Source of the DNA: Clostridia bacterium
GTDB taxonomy: Bacteria; Bacillota; Clostridia; TANB77; CAG-508
Assembly: GCA_900754085.1 (NCBI GenBank)
Contig: CAAEBO010000056.1
Coordinates: 1 to 38,381, forward strand
Reading direction: 5' to 3'
DNA length: 38,381 nt
The notes below the pieces were generated by a model. It had not been told where the DNA came from, searched no databases, and worked only from the letters and a program-made list of their open reading frames with translations. Numbering within the stretch: position 1 is the first letter of the stretch; every line of letters starts with the position of its first letter. The position numbers and the translations under genes are program-made. Shown one piece after another: positions 15,181 to 23,530 of this stretch.

Positions 15181-16398
15181 ATGGAGCAAAGAAGTCTTAG
15201 AGTAATTAGCACAAACAAAAATTTTTTCTCAAAATTAACAAATACTATAAGTAAGCTATTGATACCAACAAAATTAGGAATTAATGGCATAATGATTTCT
15301 ATAAAAAGAACTAGTTTAATAAAAGCATTTGAAGCATATAAAAACGAAGAAAAAGATGAAGCAAAAAAAGAAATGCTATCTAAAAAATACGAAGATGCGT
15401 ATACTTTATATTTAGAAGCAATAGACAAATATATAATGGATTCAATTTATAAAAAAGTAAAAAATGGTACAGCAACAGAATTTGAGAAAGATGCACTTTC
15501 AAATTATTATGAAGTAATACACTTAAAGCAAACAGAATATTTAGAATATAAATATAAAAAGCAACAATATTTATTGCAATTAGACTATCAAACACTAAAG
15601 TCAGAAGAAAATAAAATTATAGCTAGATATGAAAAGTTCTATAGTTTAAAAATAGAGCAGTTGTACAAAGGAATATTAAAGCATTATTCTATTCAACTTG
15701 CAGACAATTTGACATATCAAGATAAAAATATTATATATGATAAAATTTTTAATTTATTAGAAGATTACATAACAGATGTATTACCAATAAAACTAAAACT
15801 AGATGATAAAAATATGTACAAAAATATAATTGCACAATATGAAAAATTTGATAGGTTTACAGTAGGAAAATTAGACATAAAAGACACAATAGAAAAAAGA
15901 ATGATTTTATTAGGAATAAGCAGACAATTATTTACACATAGTTTACCATTAGTGGTAGCAGAACAATGCTATGTAAAGATATTAAAAGATTTAAGAGAAA
16001 TTATTATAACAACTAAAATAGAAAACAAGAAAGAAGCAGCCTATAAACTATTAATAGAATTAATAGAAGACTATAATATTAGGCTTCTTTCTACAAAAAT
16101 ATACTGGGACAAGCCAGCAGATAGAGAAGAATATAAAATATTCTGGAATGAATATAAAAAATTACAAAAAAGAAAAGAAGAAGATTTAGAAGAATACGAA
16201 AAACAAAAAGAAATATTATTTATAAAAGCAGATTTAAGAAAATTGCAAAAGGCAAAAAGAAATTATTCAAAAATAGAAGCTTTTTATAAAGAAAAATTAG
16301 TACAATTAGGAGTAATGAAACAAATAAAAAATAAATGTAAAACTTCAGAAAAAATATATTCAAGAATCAAAAGACAAGAAAAAAAAGAGATAGGTTAA
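15181..16398 (+). CDS. Unrecognised 405-aa protein in the phoH/yqfF position
   Basis: A soluble, Lys-, Glu- and Tyr-rich, largely helical protein with no signal peptide and no recognised catalytic motif. Between yqfD and ybeY most Firmicutes have phoH and the HD-domain gene yqfF; neither P-loop nor HD motif is present here, so it is not a diverged copy of either. The C-terminus (about 310-405) is strongly coiled and basic. I prefer ATG 15181, 9 bases after GAAAGG, over ATG 15172 which touches that site. The operon setting suggests a cell-envelope or sporulation role, but function is unknown. Confidence 0.75.
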   Translation: MEQRSLRVISTNKNFFSKLTNTISKLLIPTKLGINGIMISIKRTSLIKAFEAYKNEEKDEAKKEMLSKKYEDAYTLYLEAIDKYIMDSIYKKVKNGTATEFEKDALSNYYEVIHLKQTEYLEYKYKKQQYLLQLDYQTLKSEENKIIARYEKFYSLKIEQLYKGILKHYSIQLADNLTYQDKNIIYDKIFNLLEDYITDVLPIKLKLDDKNMYKNIIAQYEKFDRFTVGKLDIKDTIEKRMILLGISRQLFTHSLPLVVAEQCYVKILKDLREIIITTKIENKKEAAYKLLIELIEDYNIRLLSTKIYWDKPADREEYKIFWNEYKKLQKRKEEDLEEYEKQKEILFIKADLRKLQKAKRNYSKIEAFYKEKLVQLGVMKQIKNKCKTSEKIYSRIKRQEKKEIG

Positions 16399-16418
16399 GA
16401 ACAGAAAGGATATAAAAA

Positions 16419-16895
16419 ATGAAGTATACAGATATAGAATATTTAAATGTAGAACCAAATAATATGTATTCAACTTTAACAGAAAAAGTAATAAATAAAT
16501 GTTTTGAAACAGAGAATCTTTTAGATAAAAATATTAATATTAGTATTATTTTTACAACACCAGTAGATATACAAGAATATAATAAAGAATATAGGAATAT
16601 AGATAGAGCAACAGATGTTTTATCTTTTCCTATGTTTGAAAAAGATGAAGTAGAAAAGTTTAAAGAAGAGAAAAGTATTGTTCCAGAAGTATTAGGAGAT
16701 ATTATAATTAATTTAAGCCAAGTAAAAATGCAAGCAGATGAATATGGACATAGTTTCGAAAGGGAATTAGCATATATGCTAGTTCATGGCTTTTATCATT
16801 TAATGGGATATGACCATATGGAAGAAGAAGAGAAAAAAATAATGCGTTTAAAAGAAGAAAAAGTACTAGCAGATTTAAAAATTAATAGGGAGTAG
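16419..16895 (+). CDS. ybeY: Endoribonuclease YbeY (rRNA maturation)
   Basis: YbeY is a zinc endoribonuclease acting in 16S rRNA maturation and ribosome quality control. The 158-residue protein has the typical length, the conserved RATDVLSFPMFE segment, GDIIINLSQV, and the metal site HGFYHLMGYDH (H-x3-H-x5-H) near residue 125. ATG 16419 follows GAAAGGA. It is two bases ahead of dgkA, the standard gene order. Confidence 0.96.
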   Translation: MKYTDIEYLNVEPNNMYSTLTEKVINKCFETENLLDKNINISIIFTTPVDIQEYNKEYRNIDRATDVLSFPMFEKDEVEKFKEEKSIVPEVLGDIIINLSQVKMQADEYGHSFERELAYMLVHGFYHLMGYDHMEEEEKKIMRLKEEKVLADLKINRE

Positions 16896-16897
16896 AT

Positions 16898-17287
16898 ATG
16901 GACAAAAAAGAAGATAGCAGATTATATAACAAAAGCTTTATTGAAGCATGGAAAAATGCTTTTTGTGGGATTGCACATGGTTTTAAGACACAAAGAAATT
17001 TAAGAATACAACTAGTAATAGGAATTATAGTAGTAGTTTTAGGAATAATTTTAAAAATGAGTGCTATAGAATGGGCAATACTTATGATTTCTGTATTTTT
17101 AATTTTGGGAACAGAAATGATGAATACAGCAGTAGAAGCAACAGTAGATTTATGTACAGAAGAATATCACCCAAAAGCAAAAATAGCAAAAGATGTAGCG
17201 GCAGGGGCAGTGGTATTAACAGCTTTAAATGCTGTAATTGTTTTTTGCTTCTTATTTACAGATAAAATTGTACAACTATTTAAATAA
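16898..17287 (+). CDS. dgkA: DgkA-type undecaprenol/diacylglycerol kinase
   Basis: A 129-residue membrane kinase of the DgkA family. In Gram-positive bacteria it phosphorylates undecaprenol to recycle the lipid carrier for cell-wall synthesis. The N-terminal amphipathic segment FIEAWKNAFCGIAHGFKTQRN is followed by three membrane helices and the catalytic signature GTEMMNTAVEATVDL. It starts at ATG 16898 and forms one operon with ybeY and the downstream DUF3048 gene. Confidence 0.95.
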   Translation: MDKKEDSRLYNKSFIEAWKNAFCGIAHGFKTQRNLRIQLVIGIIVVVLGIILKMSAIEWAILMISVFLILGTEMMNTAVEATVDLCTEEYHPKAKIAKDVAAGAVVLTALNAVIVFCFLFTDKIVQLFK

Positions 17288-17299
17288 GAGAGGATTATA

Positions 17300-18370
17300 A
17301 TGGGTAATAAAGGTAAAAGATCTAAAAAGAATAATAAAAGTAGTAAAATGGTAATAATTAGCGTAATAGTAATAATATTATTAGCTATAACAGCTGGTGT
17401 TTATTATTATATGAATAAAAATGATGATAAAGCCGAAAACGTACTTGTAGACTTAGGAGTAGATGAAGGTTTAAAACCAGAAGAGGAAAAAACAGAAAGT
17501 ATATTTGAAGGAAATAGTAGACCAGTAGCTGTTATGATAGATAACCATAAAGGAGCATGGCCACAAGTTGGTTTGAATAGTGCATATAGTGTTTACGAAA
17601 TAATTGTAGAAGGTGGAGAAACTAGATTAATGGCTCTTTTTAAAGGAAAAGACGTTAAAAAAATTGGCCCTGTTCGTAGCGCAAGACATTACTTTTTAGA
17701 TTATGCCTTAGAAAATGATGCGATCTATACTCATTATGGTTGGAGCCCAAAAGCACAGTCAGATATATCATCTTTAAAAGTAAATAATGTTAATGGAATA
17801 AGTGAGAGCTCAGATAAATTTTGGAGAATAAAACAAAAATCATCTCCACATAATGTAATAACTAGTATAAAAGATATAATGGAAATTGCAAAACAGAAAA
17901 AATATAGTACAACATCTAACAAAAAAAGTGTGTTAAATTATTCAGATGAAGAAATTAATTTAGATGAAGGTGTAATTGCAAATACTGTTACAATTCCATA
18001 TTCAGATTTACATACAACTAGTTATAAATACAATTTAGAAACAAAAAGATACACAAGATATGCAAGAGGAATAAAACAAACAGATATGGAAACAGGTGAA
18101 CCTATAACTACAAAAAATATAATAATTACATTTGCTAAAAATACTCCATTAAAAGATAAAGAAAATAAAGATAGACAAGACTTAGATAATATTGGAACAA
18201 ACGATGGGTATTATATAACAAATGGAAAAGCTATAAAAATAAAATGTATAAAAAATAGTAGAACAGCACAAACAATTTATAAAGACTTAAACGGAAATGA
18301 AATAAAAGTAAATGACGGAAATACATTTTTTAATATATGTCCAATAGATAGTAAAGTTACGTTTGAGTAA
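17300..18370 (+). CDS. DUF3048 (YerB-like) membrane-anchored extracellular protein
   Basis: A 356-residue protein with a basic N-terminus, one hydrophobic anchor (about residues 17-36), and a surface domain. Residues about 70-190 match the DUF3048 N-terminal pattern: RPVAVMIDNHKGAWPQVGL, VEGGETRLMALF and GPVRSARHYFLDYA. The C-terminal half follows. There is no lipobox Cys, so unlike YerB it appears to be anchored by a helix. Biochemical role is not known. GAGAGGA precedes ATG 17300; a strong terminator ends the operon. Confidence 0.85.
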   Translation: MGNKGKRSKKNNKSSKMVIISVIVIILLAITAGVYYYMNKNDDKAENVLVDLGVDEGLKPEEEKTESIFEGNSRPVAVMIDNHKGAWPQVGLNSAYSVYEIIVEGGETRLMALFKGKDVKKIGPVRSARHYFLDYALENDAIYTHYGWSPKAQSDISSLKVNNVNGISESSDKFWRIKQKSSPHNVITSIKDIMEIAKQKKYSTTSNKKSVLNYSDEEINLDEGVIANTVTIPYSDLHTTSYKYNLETKRYTRYARGIKQTDMETGEPITTKNIIITFAKNTPLKDKENKDRQDLDNIGTNDGYYITNGKAIKIKCIKNSRTAQTIYKDLNGNEIKVNDGNTFFNICPIDSKVTFE

Positions 18371-18375
18371 AATAT

Positions 18376-18433
18376 AAAGACTAGTTATAAGTAGTGAACC
18401 AAATTTAGTTCATGTATATAACTAGTCTTTTCT
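18376..18433 (+). terminator. Terminator of the yqfC-to-DUF3048 operon
   Basis: Perfect 14-bp stem AAAGACTAGTTATA (18376-18389) and TATAACTAGTCTTT (18417-18430), with a nested GAAC/GTTC hairpin in the loop, then TTTTCTT. Confidence 0.88.
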
Positions 18434-18526
18434 TAAATATAAAAATAATTTTTGTAAACACTAAGTTTCTACAAAAAAATAAATTAATATATGATAATAT
18501 AAGAAAAGAGAAAGGAAGAATAATAT

Positions 18527-19429
18527 ATGGCAGAATTTAAATCAGGTTTTGTTGCGATAATAGGAAAAACAAATGTTGGTAAATCAACACTTATTAATAA
18601 ATTAGTTGGAGAGAAAGTTGCAATAACAGTAAATAAATCACAAACAACTAGAACTGCAATAAGAGCAATAGTAAATAGAGAAAATGCGCAAATAATTTTT
18701 ATAGACACACCAGGAGTTCATAAACCTAAAACAAAATTAGGAGAAACAATGCTAGAAACTGCATACGAAATTGCAGAAGATGTAGATGTTATTTTATTTA
18801 TTGCAGATTGTTCTAAAAAAGAAATAACAAAGGGAGATAGAATAATATTAGAAAAAATAAAGCAAATAAATAAAAAAACAATATTAGTATTAAATAAAAT
18901 AGATTTAATAAAAAAGGAAGAAATTTTAGAAGTAATAGATATGTACAGAAAAGAGTATAATTTTGAAGAAATTATACCAATATCAGCGCTTAATAATAAA
19001 GGAATAGATACAATTTTAAATATAATAGAGAAAAACTTAAAAGTAGGTCCTGCATATTATGATGTAGAAGAATATACTGATCAAACATCAAGGCAATTAG
19101 TAGAAGAAGTTATTAGAGAAAAGGCTTTACAATATTTAAATGAAGAAGTGCCACATGGAATATATGTTGAAGTAGAAAAAATGAAATTAAGAGAAACAAC
19201 AAAAGGAGAAGAAATATACGATACATCTGCAATAATTTATTGTTTAAGAAATTCGCACAAAGGTATAATAATAGGAAAGAAAGGAACAATGCTTAAAAGA
19301 ATAGTAACAAGTGCAAGAATAGAATTAGAAAAAATGCTAGGAACTAAACTAAACTTAGAAGTTTGGGTAAAAGTAAAAGAAGATTGGCAAGATAAAGATA
19401 ATATAGTAAAAAAATTTAAATTCAACTAA
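18527..19429 (+). CDS. era: GTPase Era
   Basis: Era is the 16S rRNA- and 30S-binding GTPase needed for small-subunit assembly. The 300-residue protein has G1 GKTNVGKST, the switch TTR, G3 DTPGVH, G4 NKIDL and G5 ISAL. A C-terminal KH domain includes GIIIGKKGTMLKRI (about residues 245-258). G1 reads GKTNVGKS where GRPNVGKS is common, which keeps all nucleotide-contacting residues. ATG 18527 follows AAAGGAAG. Order era-yqzL-recO matches Bacillus, although the cdd gene often before era is missing. Confidence 0.97.
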   Translation: MAEFKSGFVAIIGKTNVGKSTLINKLVGEKVAITVNKSQTTRTAIRAIVNRENAQIIFIDTPGVHKPKTKLGETMLETAYEIAEDVDVILFIADCSKKEITKGDRIILEKIKQINKKTILVLNKIDLIKKEEILEVIDMYRKEYNFEEIIPISALNNKGIDTILNIIEKNLKVGPAYYDVEEYTDQTSRQLVEEVIREKALQYLNEEVPHGIYVEVEKMKLRETTKGEEIYDTSAIIYCLRNSHKGIIIGKKGTMLKRIVTSARIELEKMLGTKLNLEVWVKVKEDWQDKDNIVKKFKFN

Positions 19430-19479
19430 TTGAATAAAAAAACATAAAATACAAAAGATAATAAAAAGGAGCTGATTTC

Positions 19480-19626
19480 ATGTTTAAACAAATAGCTTGG
19501 AACACCTTTAAAAAAACTGGAAATATAAATACATTTATGGAATTTAAACAATTAAAAGATTTAGAAAAGAAAATAGAGGAAGAAAAAAATGGGAACAATA
19601 AAGACAAAAGGAGTTATACTAGTTGA
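19480..19626 (+). CDS. yqzL: YqzL-like small protein
   Basis: A 48-residue protein that begins MFKQIAWNTFKKTGNINTFM, matching the YqzL pattern of W-x-x-F-x-x-T-G-x-(I/V)-x-(T/A)-(F/Y), followed by a charged tail. The position between era and recO is the same as in Bacillus. AAAAAGGAG precedes ATG 19480. Its last 38 bases overlap the recO start in another frame, so translation is probably coupled. Function is unknown in all species I know of. Confidence 0.82.
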   Translation: MFKQIAWNTFKKTGNINTFMEFKQLKDLEKKIEEEKNGNNKDKRSYTS

Positions 19627-20317
19627 ACGTAATATGGGTGATTTTGACAAAATGCTAACTATGTTAACACCAGGGTTAGGCAAAATTTCTTGCGCTGCCA
19701 GAGGAGCGAAAAAATTTCGAAGTTCGCTCCTTGTGGGTAGCCAATTTTTATGCTTTGGAGAATATATATTATATAAAACAAATTCCACGTATTATATAAA
19801 TTCATGTGAGCCTATAGAAGTTTTTTACAATATAAGAAAAGATCTAAGAAAATTAGAATATGCATCATTTGTATCAAAAATAATAATAGATGTAACAAAC
19901 GAAAATGAAAATTCTTATAGAATTTTGCAATTATACTTAAATACATTATATATGATATCTGAAACAGACAAAGACTTAGATTTTATATTATCCATCTTTA
20001 AGATTAAGCTAATAAGCATACTAGGTTTTACTCCAAATGTTAGATGGTGCGTAAATTGTAATTCACAAGAAAACTTAGAATTCTTTAGTTTAAAAGAAAA
20101 TGGATTTAAATGTAATATTTGTGGAAAACAAGATACAAGTGCAATACATATTCAGAATTCTACAGAAAAGGCAATTAAATATATTATAATGTCACCACCA
20201 AAAAAAGTATTTTCTTTTAATATTGGAGAAGAAGCAATTAAAGAATTAGAATTAATAGCAAAATTATATTTAAATGATAAGCTAGAAAAAGATTACAAAA
20301 TGGACAAAATGTTTTAA
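19589..20317 (+). CDS. recO: DNA repair protein RecO
   Basis: RecO helps RecR load RecA on SSB-coated DNA at gaps. The 242-residue protein has an N-terminal OB fold (about 1-80, KTKGVILVERNMGDFDKMLTML and GKISCAARGAKK) and a helical C-terminal domain with a zinc site: WCVNCN at about 152, then CNICG at about 174. ATG 19589 follows AGAGGAAG within the yqzL frame. Length and order are standard. Confidence 0.95.
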   Translation: MGTIKTKGVILVERNMGDFDKMLTMLTPGLGKISCAARGAKKFRSSLLVGSQFLCFGEYILYKTNSTYYINSCEPIEVFYNIRKDLRKLEYASFVSKIIIDVTNENENSYRILQLYLNTLYMISETDKDLDFILSIFKIKLISILGFTPNVRWCVNCNSQENLEFFSLKENGFKCNICGKQDTSAIHIQNSTEKAIKYIIMSPPKKVFSFNIGEEAIKELELIAKLYLNDKLEKDYKMDKMF

Positions 20318-20418
20318 TAATGTATAAAAAAATAAAATTAACTTGAAAAAAAGTAATGAAGCATATATAATAAATTTACAACAAAAGAAAGCAAAATAAT
20401 TTGAGAGGAGAGATTTTT

Positions 20419-20940
20419 ATGAATATAAAAGTTGTAGGAAAGGATTTAGAAGTAACAGAAGCTATAAGAGACTATGCAGAAAAGAAAATGGAAAAATTAA
20501 CAAAATATTTAGAAGATTTTGATGGGACAGTTACAATAAAAGTAGAAGGAAATGAACAAGTAGCAGAAACAAGAGTTTCTTACCAAGGAATTACATATAA
20601 AGCAGTAACAGCACATAAAGATTTGTATGCTTCTATAGATAAAAATATAGATATATTAGAAGGACAAATAAGAAAAGAAAAAACAAGAAGAGAAAAAATG
20701 AACAAAGAAGAAACAATAAGAGTTGCACAAGAAGCAGAACAAACAGAACCAGAAAATGAAATAATAAAAGAATTATATTACGATATAAAACCAATGACAC
20801 CAGAAGACGCAAAATTAAAACTAGAAGAGAAAAAAGGAAATACATTTTTAGCATTTGTAAACTTAGAAAACGGAAAAGTAAATGTAATTTACAAATTAAA
20901 AGATAACAAAAACTATGGTTTAGTACAACCAGAAGCATAA
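20419..20940 (+). CDS. hpf: Ribosome hibernation promoting factor, long form
   Basis: Long HPF pairs 70S ribosomes into inactive 100S dimers in stationary phase. The N-terminal S30AE domain (about 1-100) starts MNIKVVGKDLEVTEAIRDYA and contains AHKDLYASIDKNIDILEGQI. A linker leads to the C-terminal dimerisation domain (about 118-173) with IIKELYYDIKPMTPEDAKL and FLAFVNLENGKVNVIYK. I chose ATG 20419 after GAGAGGAGA rather than the in-frame TTG at 20401, which lies before that site. 173 residues, usual for the long form. Confidence 0.96.
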   Translation: MNIKVVGKDLEVTEAIRDYAEKKMEKLTKYLEDFDGTVTIKVEGNEQVAETRVSYQGITYKAVTAHKDLYASIDKNIDILEGQIRKEKTRREKMNKEETIRVAQEAEQTEPENEIIKELYYDIKPMTPEDAKLKLEEKKGNTFLAFVNLENGKVNVIYKLKDNKNYGLVQPEA

Positions 20941-20944
20941 TTAA

Positions 20945-20988
20945 AACCGGGATTATAGGGACGGACCTTAAAATCCCGGTTATTTTTT
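20945..20988 (+). repeat. GGGACGGWCC-type palindromic repeat, copy B, at the hpf terminator
   Basis: Perfect 10-bp stem AACCGGGATT (20945-20954) and AATCCCGGTT (20972-20981) around ATAGGGACGGACCTTAA, followed by ATTTTTTT. Its reverse complement matches 967-1003 with only a few changes. Being followed by seven T, it can work as the hpf terminator. Confidence 0.75.
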
Positions 20989-21037
20989 TGCAATAAAATT
21001 ATTAGAAAGCATTAGTCACAATTTTTTACATAAAAAG

Positions 21038-21089
21038 ATAACGGATTCTAGACTTTCTATATAAATATAAAAATTCTTGAACCCGTTAT
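21038..21089 (-). terminator. Terminator of the SASP gene (minus strand)
   Basis: Long imperfect stem ATAACGGATTCTAGA (21038-21052) with TCTTGAACCCGTTAT (21075-21089), two mismatches, followed on the minus strand by CTTTTTATG. Confidence 0.65.
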
Positions 21090-21107
21090 AAAGACTTAAA
21101 AATGGAA

Positions 21108-21314
21108 CTATTTATTTAACATTTCGTTTTCGTATTTTTGAACCATTTTCTTAACCATGTTTCCACCTATTCTACCAGCATCTCTTGAAGAAATATCACC
21201 GTTATAACCTTCTTTTAAGTTAACACCAACTTCACTAGCTACTTCGTATTTGAATTTATCTAAAGCGTTCATTGCTTCAGGAACTAATTTTCTATTTGAA
21301 TTTGAGTTTGCCAT
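21108..21314 (-). CDS. Alpha/beta-type small acid-soluble spore protein (SASP)
   Basis: SASPs coat DNA in the dormant spore and protect it from UV and heat. The 68-residue protein has the germination-protease recognition segment KYEVASEVGVNL and the C-terminal DNA-binding stretch GRIGGNMVKKMV. ATG 21314 is used, 11 bases after AGGAGG; the in-frame GTG 21326 overlaps that site. A SigG-type promoter precedes it, so this gene and its control point to active forespore gene expression in the lineage. Confidence 0.94.
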   Translation of the reverse strand: MANSNSNRKLVPEAMNALDKFKYEVASEVGVNLKEGYNGDISSRDAGRIGGNMVKKMVQKYENEMLNK

Positions 21315-21378
21315 TATAAATTTCACCTCCTAGGATTGTAAAGAATTACTTTGAAAAGTACTTTGCCTTTTCAATATA

Positions 21379-21407
21379 TATGATGTGTAATTAATGAAAA
21401 AATATTC
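21379..21407 (-). promoter_or_regulatory. SigG-type (forespore) promoter of the SASP gene
   Basis: On the minus strand GAATA (21403-21407), 17 bases, then CATCATA (21379-21385). Both boxes fit the SigG pattern GHATR-N17/18-CATNHTA, and the gene is a classical SigG target. Confidence 0.75.
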
Positions 21408-21500
21408 TGGAAAAAAATTGAAAAAAGAAAAAGATATATATTGTAAAAAAATAGATAATAATATATAGTAATGTAATGATAAATAGAAAGGAATATAAAA

Positions 21501-22376
21501 ATGTATAAATTAATAACTGTTGATTTAGATGGAACACTATTAAATAAGTATGGGGAAGTTACTGAATATTCTAAAAGTGTAATAAAAAAATTAACTAGCC
21601 AAGGAATTTTAGTAGTTTTAGCTTCTGGAAGAATTTCAGAATCGGTTCTTACAATTGCGAAAGAAATAGGAGCAAATAAATATTATATTTCTGGTAATGG
21701 TTCTGTATTATATGATATGCAAAAAGAAGAAATAATATATGAAAAATATTTAAGTAAAGAGAAAGTATTAGAATTAGTTGATTTATGCGAAAAAAATAGT
21801 ATTTATTATAATATATATACAGAAAGCTCAGTTATAGCAAAATCTTTAAATTATAATGTGGCTTTTTATAATTATGAAAATACTAAAAAAAGTAGTGACA
21901 AAAAAACAGAGATAAATATAGTAGATGATGTATATAATTATGTAAAAGACTTAAATACAAATAAATTTTTAAAAATGACTATATGCGATGAAAATAAGAT
22001 AGTATTTTCTAGCATACTACGAAAAGTAAAAAATATACCAGATATAGATGTATTAGAAGTTTCGCATATGTCAAAGAAAAAGATAAAAATGGGAACAAAA
22101 GAAATATCAGTTGGATATTATTACACAGAGATTAGTAGCGAAAATGTGGACAAATGGTATGCTATAGAAGAAATAATGAAAAAAGAAAATATAAAAAGAG
22201 AGGAAGTTATTTCTTTTGGCGATAATAATAATGACATACTTATGATAAAAAATGCAGGTTTAGGAATTGCAATGGGGCATAGCAATGAACAAGTGAAGGA
22301 AGTAGCTAAATTTGTTACCAAAACAAATGAAGAAGATGGTGTGGCAAAAGCACTAGAAAACATTATATTACTATAA
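21501..22376 (+). CDS. Cof-type HAD-superfamily hydrolase
   Basis: A 291-residue HAD phosphatase with motif I DLDGTLLN at about residue 8, motif II VLASGR, a C2-type cap domain in the middle third, Lys in the later motif region, and motif IV SFGDNNNDILMIKNAG. The Cof subfamily dephosphorylates sugar phosphates, nucleotides or flavin precursors; the substrate cannot be read from sequence. ATG 21501 follows AGAAAGGA. It stands alone between the SASP gene and the Tad-like locus. Confidence 0.92.
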   Translation: MYKLITVDLDGTLLNKYGEVTEYSKSVIKKLTSQGILVVLASGRISESVLTIAKEIGANKYYISGNGSVLYDMQKEEIIYEKYLSKEKVLELVDLCEKNSIYYNIYTESSVIAKSLNYNVAFYNYENTKKSSDKKTEINIVDDVYNYVKDLNTNKFLKMTICDENKIVFSSILRKVKNIPDIDVLEVSHMSKKKIKMGTKEISVGYYYTEISSENVDKWYAIEEIMKKENIKREEVISFGDNNNDILMIKNAGLGIAMGHSNEQVKEVAKFVTKTNEEDGVAKALENIILL

Positions 22377-22420
22377 TGTTACAACAATATTATATTTAGA
22401 TTACGAAACGGTTGTATATA

Positions 22421-22449
22421 TTGTTTTAAAAGGTAGAGTGGTGTAAAAT
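22421..22449 (+). promoter_or_regulatory. Candidate SigA promoter of the Tad-like locus
   Basis: TTGTTT (22421-22426), 17 bases, TAAAAT (22444-22449). Just upstream, AACAATATTATA (22383-22394) and TATATATTGTT (22415-22425) can form a hairpin overlapping the -35. Confidence 0.5.
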
Positions 22450-22495
22450 AAAATCAGATTATATTGAATTTTAAATATTTAAGGAGGAATAATAA

Positions 22496-23512
22496 ATGGC
22501 TTCAAATCCAATGCAAAGACAAAAAAGAGTATCATTTTTATTAGGAATGTTAGTAATGTTAATTATAGCTGCAATAATAATAGCATTACTATTTATGCAA
22601 TTAATTAATTTAAAGAAAGCGCAAGATGCAGCAAAAGCAGCTGAAAGAACAGTATATGTTGTTTCAACAGATGTTGCTTCTGGTTCAGGAATTCAAATTT
22701 CAGCAATAGAAGGCGACACTGCAAGAACAGCAAATGTTTCACAAGAAGTTGCAGATAGCAAAGTAGTACCAGAAAATTTTGCAACAGCTTCAGATTTTTA
22801 TACAGATGAATCATTAAGTCAAGCAAGAAGTGACTTAGTAGCAAAAATAGATTTAAAAGAAGGTACAATATTAACAAAAGATATGTTAACAACAAGTTCA
22901 GAACAAGTTACAAATGACTTAAGAAAACAAGAATATAATATGTTATCATTACCAACAGATTTAGTTAGTGGAGATTTCGTAGATGTTCGTATACGTTTTG
23001 GAAATGGACAAGACTTTATAATTGCAGCTAAAAAACAAGTAACAATCCCAACAATTGCTGGAGCACCAGCTGAAGGTGTAATAAATATAAACTTATCTGA
23101 AGATGAAACAATTGCAATGTCTAGTGCAATAATAGAAACATATCAATTAAAAACAGCAGAAATGTATGTAAGTAGATATACAGACCCAGGAATGCAAGTA
23201 GCAGCAATACCTACATATCCAGTAAATGCAGAAGCACTTAACCTAATGGATTCAAATCCAAACTTACTAGAAGAAGCAAAGAAAGCTATAGCAAGCAGAT
23301 ATAACAGAAACTTAAGAGAACAATTTATTAATTCACAAATAAATAGTGTTGATGGAGAAGATAGACAATCTAATTTAGAAACTTCTGTTGAAGAACATAT
23401 TACACAACAAAAAGAATTAAGACAACAATATTTACAATCACTTGAAGATGCAGCCGCAGCAGAAGCAGATGCAGCAGCTGCTTCCGGAACAAACACAACT
23501 TCAGCTAATTAA
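22496..23512 (+). CDS. CpaB/RcpC-like SAF-domain pilus assembly protein
   Basis: A 338-residue protein with a short basic N-terminus, a strong membrane segment (about 14-36) and an extracellular part. It contains the CpaB-like pattern: a SAF-like region (VYVVSTDVASGSGI to AKIDLKEGTILTKDM, about 52-130), then NMLSLPTDLVSGDFVDVRIRF. The C-terminus is a long helical, Ala-rich tail. CpaB/RcpC proteins assist Flp-pilus assembly; in a one-membrane cell it would sit on the outer face of the membrane or in the wall. GGAGGAA precedes ATG 22496. It opens the Tad-like operon. Confidence 0.8.
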   Translation: MASNPMQRQKRVSFLLGMLVMLIIAAIIIALLFMQLINLKKAQDAAKAAERTVYVVSTDVASGSGIQISAIEGDTARTANVSQEVADSKVVPENFATASDFYTDESLSQARSDLVAKIDLKEGTILTKDMLTTSSEQVTNDLRKQEYNMLSLPTDLVSGDFVDVRIRFGNGQDFIIAAKKQVTIPTIAGAPAEGVININLSEDETIAMSSAIIETYQLKTAEMYVSRYTDPGMQVAAIPTYPVNAEALNLMDSNPNLLEEAKKAIASRYNRNLREQFINSQINSVDGEDRQSNLETSVEEHITQQKELRQQYLQSLEDAAAAEADAAAASGTNTTSAN

Positions 23513-23530
23513 TTATATGTAGGAGGAAAT

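Noticed and set aside
17071..17265. 64-aa frame inside dgkA
   Set aside because: Alternative frame within a well-supported conserved gene.
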